Positions 63,206 through 64,000 of a DNA stretch of 64,000 nt are shown piece after piece (position 1 is the stretch's first letter; every line of letters starts with the position of its first letter). The notes under the pieces are model-generated. The model searched no databases, was not told where the DNA came from, and saw only the letters and a list, made by a program, of their open reading frames with translations. Position numbers and translations under genes: made by a program. The DNA comes from an uncultured Caulobacterales bacterium (lineage in GTDB: Bacteria > Pseudomonadota > Alphaproteobacteria > Caulobacterales > Caulobacteraceae). The DNA is taken from the NCBI GenBank assembly GCA_903840435.1, contig CAIMFV010000027.1, positions 62,001 to 126,000 of the forward strand, in the 5' to 3' direction.

Positions 63206-64000
63206 GTGCGGCGCAAAGGACGATTTCAAGTTTGGGCGGCGATCTGCATCGGCCTGGTGATATTGGCTGCGCCTGTCCTGGCCAAGGCGGCGCCGATCGA
63301 AATCTGCGTGGTGATCGTCACCACCTGGGAGGCCTTCCCCGCCAAGGGCCATGCGGCGGAAAGCGGTGAGCTTTATGCGTGGAAGACCCGCTGGCCGCTG
63401 AAAGCCCAGCTCCCCTTTCCGGTCGGCGAGCATCCGCTTCTCCTCGACCGCCGCCGCCATGTCTTGGCAATCTTGACGGGTATGGCCACAGCCCGGGCGG
63501 CCGCCTCCATTACCGCCTTAGGTCTGGATCCACGGTTTGATCTCTCACACGCCTATTGGATTGTCGCCGGAACCGCTGGCGTCGATCCTGCCCAGGCGTC
63601 AGTGGGCTCGGCGGCCTGGGCCCGCTATGTCGTCGATGGCGATCTGGCACAAGACATCGACCCGCGCGACGCACCGCCCGACTGGCCAACTGGCCTTGTG
63701 CCCTATCAACGCACACGGCCCTATGAGCTACCTGCGCCGCCTGCACAGATGGCCGATGGCAATATTGCCTACAGCCTCAACCGGCGCCTCGTGGAATGGG
63801 CCTTCCAAAAGACGAAAGCTATAAAGCTTGCCGATGTTGACGCCTTGCGCGACCTGCGCGCTCCCTATTCCGGACCGGGCGGCTGCCCGCCTAGCGTCCT
63901 AAAGGGCGATGCGCTGATGTCGTCACGCTTTTGGTATGGTGCCCATCTCAATCGGTGGGCGGCAGACTGGACCCGCTATTGGACCGGCGACCAAGGCCAA
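63206..64000 (+). CDS. Purine nucleoside permease (NUP family), 3' end beyond window
   Basis: 265 codons of a NUP-family protein, open to the window edge. A hydrophobic signal (AAICIGLVILAAPVLAKA) is followed by the family motifs IEICVVIVTTWEAF, YWIVAGTAGVDPAQASVGSAAWARYVVDGDLA (split over positions about 63570-63660) and MSSRFWYGAHLN. Family members are nucleoside permeases or related uridine phosphorylase-like proteins; the true activity is debated. I favour GTG 63206 after AGGAGAG; an in-frame ATG at 63185 adds seven residues. Confidence 0.85.
   Translation, partial: MRRKGRFQVWAAICIGLVILAAPVLAKAAPIEICVVIVTTWEAFPAKGHAAESGELYAWKTRWPLKAQLPFPVGEHPLLLDRRRHVLAILTGMATARAAASITALGLDPRFDLSHAYWIVAGTAGVDPAQASVGSAAWARYVVDGDLAQDIDPRDAPPDWPTGLVPYQRTRPYELPAPPAQMADGNIAYSLNRRLVEWAFQKTKAIKLADVDALRDLRAPYSGPGGCPPSVLKGDALMSSRFWYGAHLNRWAADWTRYWTGDQGQ

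Overview
The window looks like a chromosomal segment of an alphaproteobacterium, most likely near the Caulobacterales. The evidence is a GTTC-N7-GTTC SOS box in front of imuA-imuB-dnaE2, a chemotaxis operon in the Caulobacter order (STAS, cheY, cheA, cheW, cheR, cheB, cheY, cheD and one more gene), a TipF-type EAL protein, a Usg protein, the dnaG-rpoD pair, and the cobA-DUF2849-cysI-DUF934 sulfite-reduction operon. DNA is GC-rich with high coding density. AT-rich stretches occur at about 10.8-11.1, 16.9-17.6, 18.85-18.97 and 33.7-34.07 kb. Layout: 0-3 kb holds an MFS transporter cut by the window edge, a small exported protein and a TauE/SafE permease. 3.2-9.5 kb reads rightward: an Ntn-hydrolase acylase of the penicillin/AHL-acylase family, then a thiolase, an Old Yellow Enzyme reductase and two SDRs, a likely beta-oxidation set for unsaturated acyl-CoAs. 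9.5-10.8 kb holds a vapB antitoxin with a collapsed vapC remnant and a short flagellin. 11.2-16.7 kb is the SOS mutagenesis cassette. 16.9-22.4 kb is an aldehyde dehydrogenase / DUF779 / HTD2-like hydratase locus with an AcoR-like regulator; it appears interrupted twice, by a NYN-domain gene and by a RelE/Xre toxin-antitoxin pair with twin palindromic operators. 22.6-34.6 kb mixes housekeeping genes (rpoD, dnaG, msrB) with a DUF3761 protein, a ParB-like protein, two S9 peptidases, a DUF1330 protein, a MaoC hydratase and an Xre regulator. 34.6-40.6 kb carries the sulfite-reductase operon, a GcvA-like LysR regulator and tipF. 40.6-43.5 kb carries a cupredoxin, a HAD phosphatase, a PhaJ-like hydratase and ribF. 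43.5-50.7 kb is a lone Hpt protein plus the chemotaxis operon. 51.1-64 kb has tRNA-Lys(CUU), an exported hydrolase, two amidohydrolases, DUF4112, an FeS-type photolyase with DUF2256 and a DUF3833 lipoprotein, an MscS channel, an Xre/membrane-protein pair with a perfect palindrome, usg, cutC, a glycosylasparaginase-type hydrolase and a purine nucleoside permease cut by the right edge. No complete mobile element, prophage, CRISPR array or obvious new multi-gene system is visible. The most unusual items are the 37-residue vapC remnant missing its catalytic Asp, the twice-interrupted aldehyde dehydrogenase locus, the photolyase-DUF2256 translational coupling, the DnaG without zinc ligands, and a small unassigned protein at the end of the chemotaxis operon.
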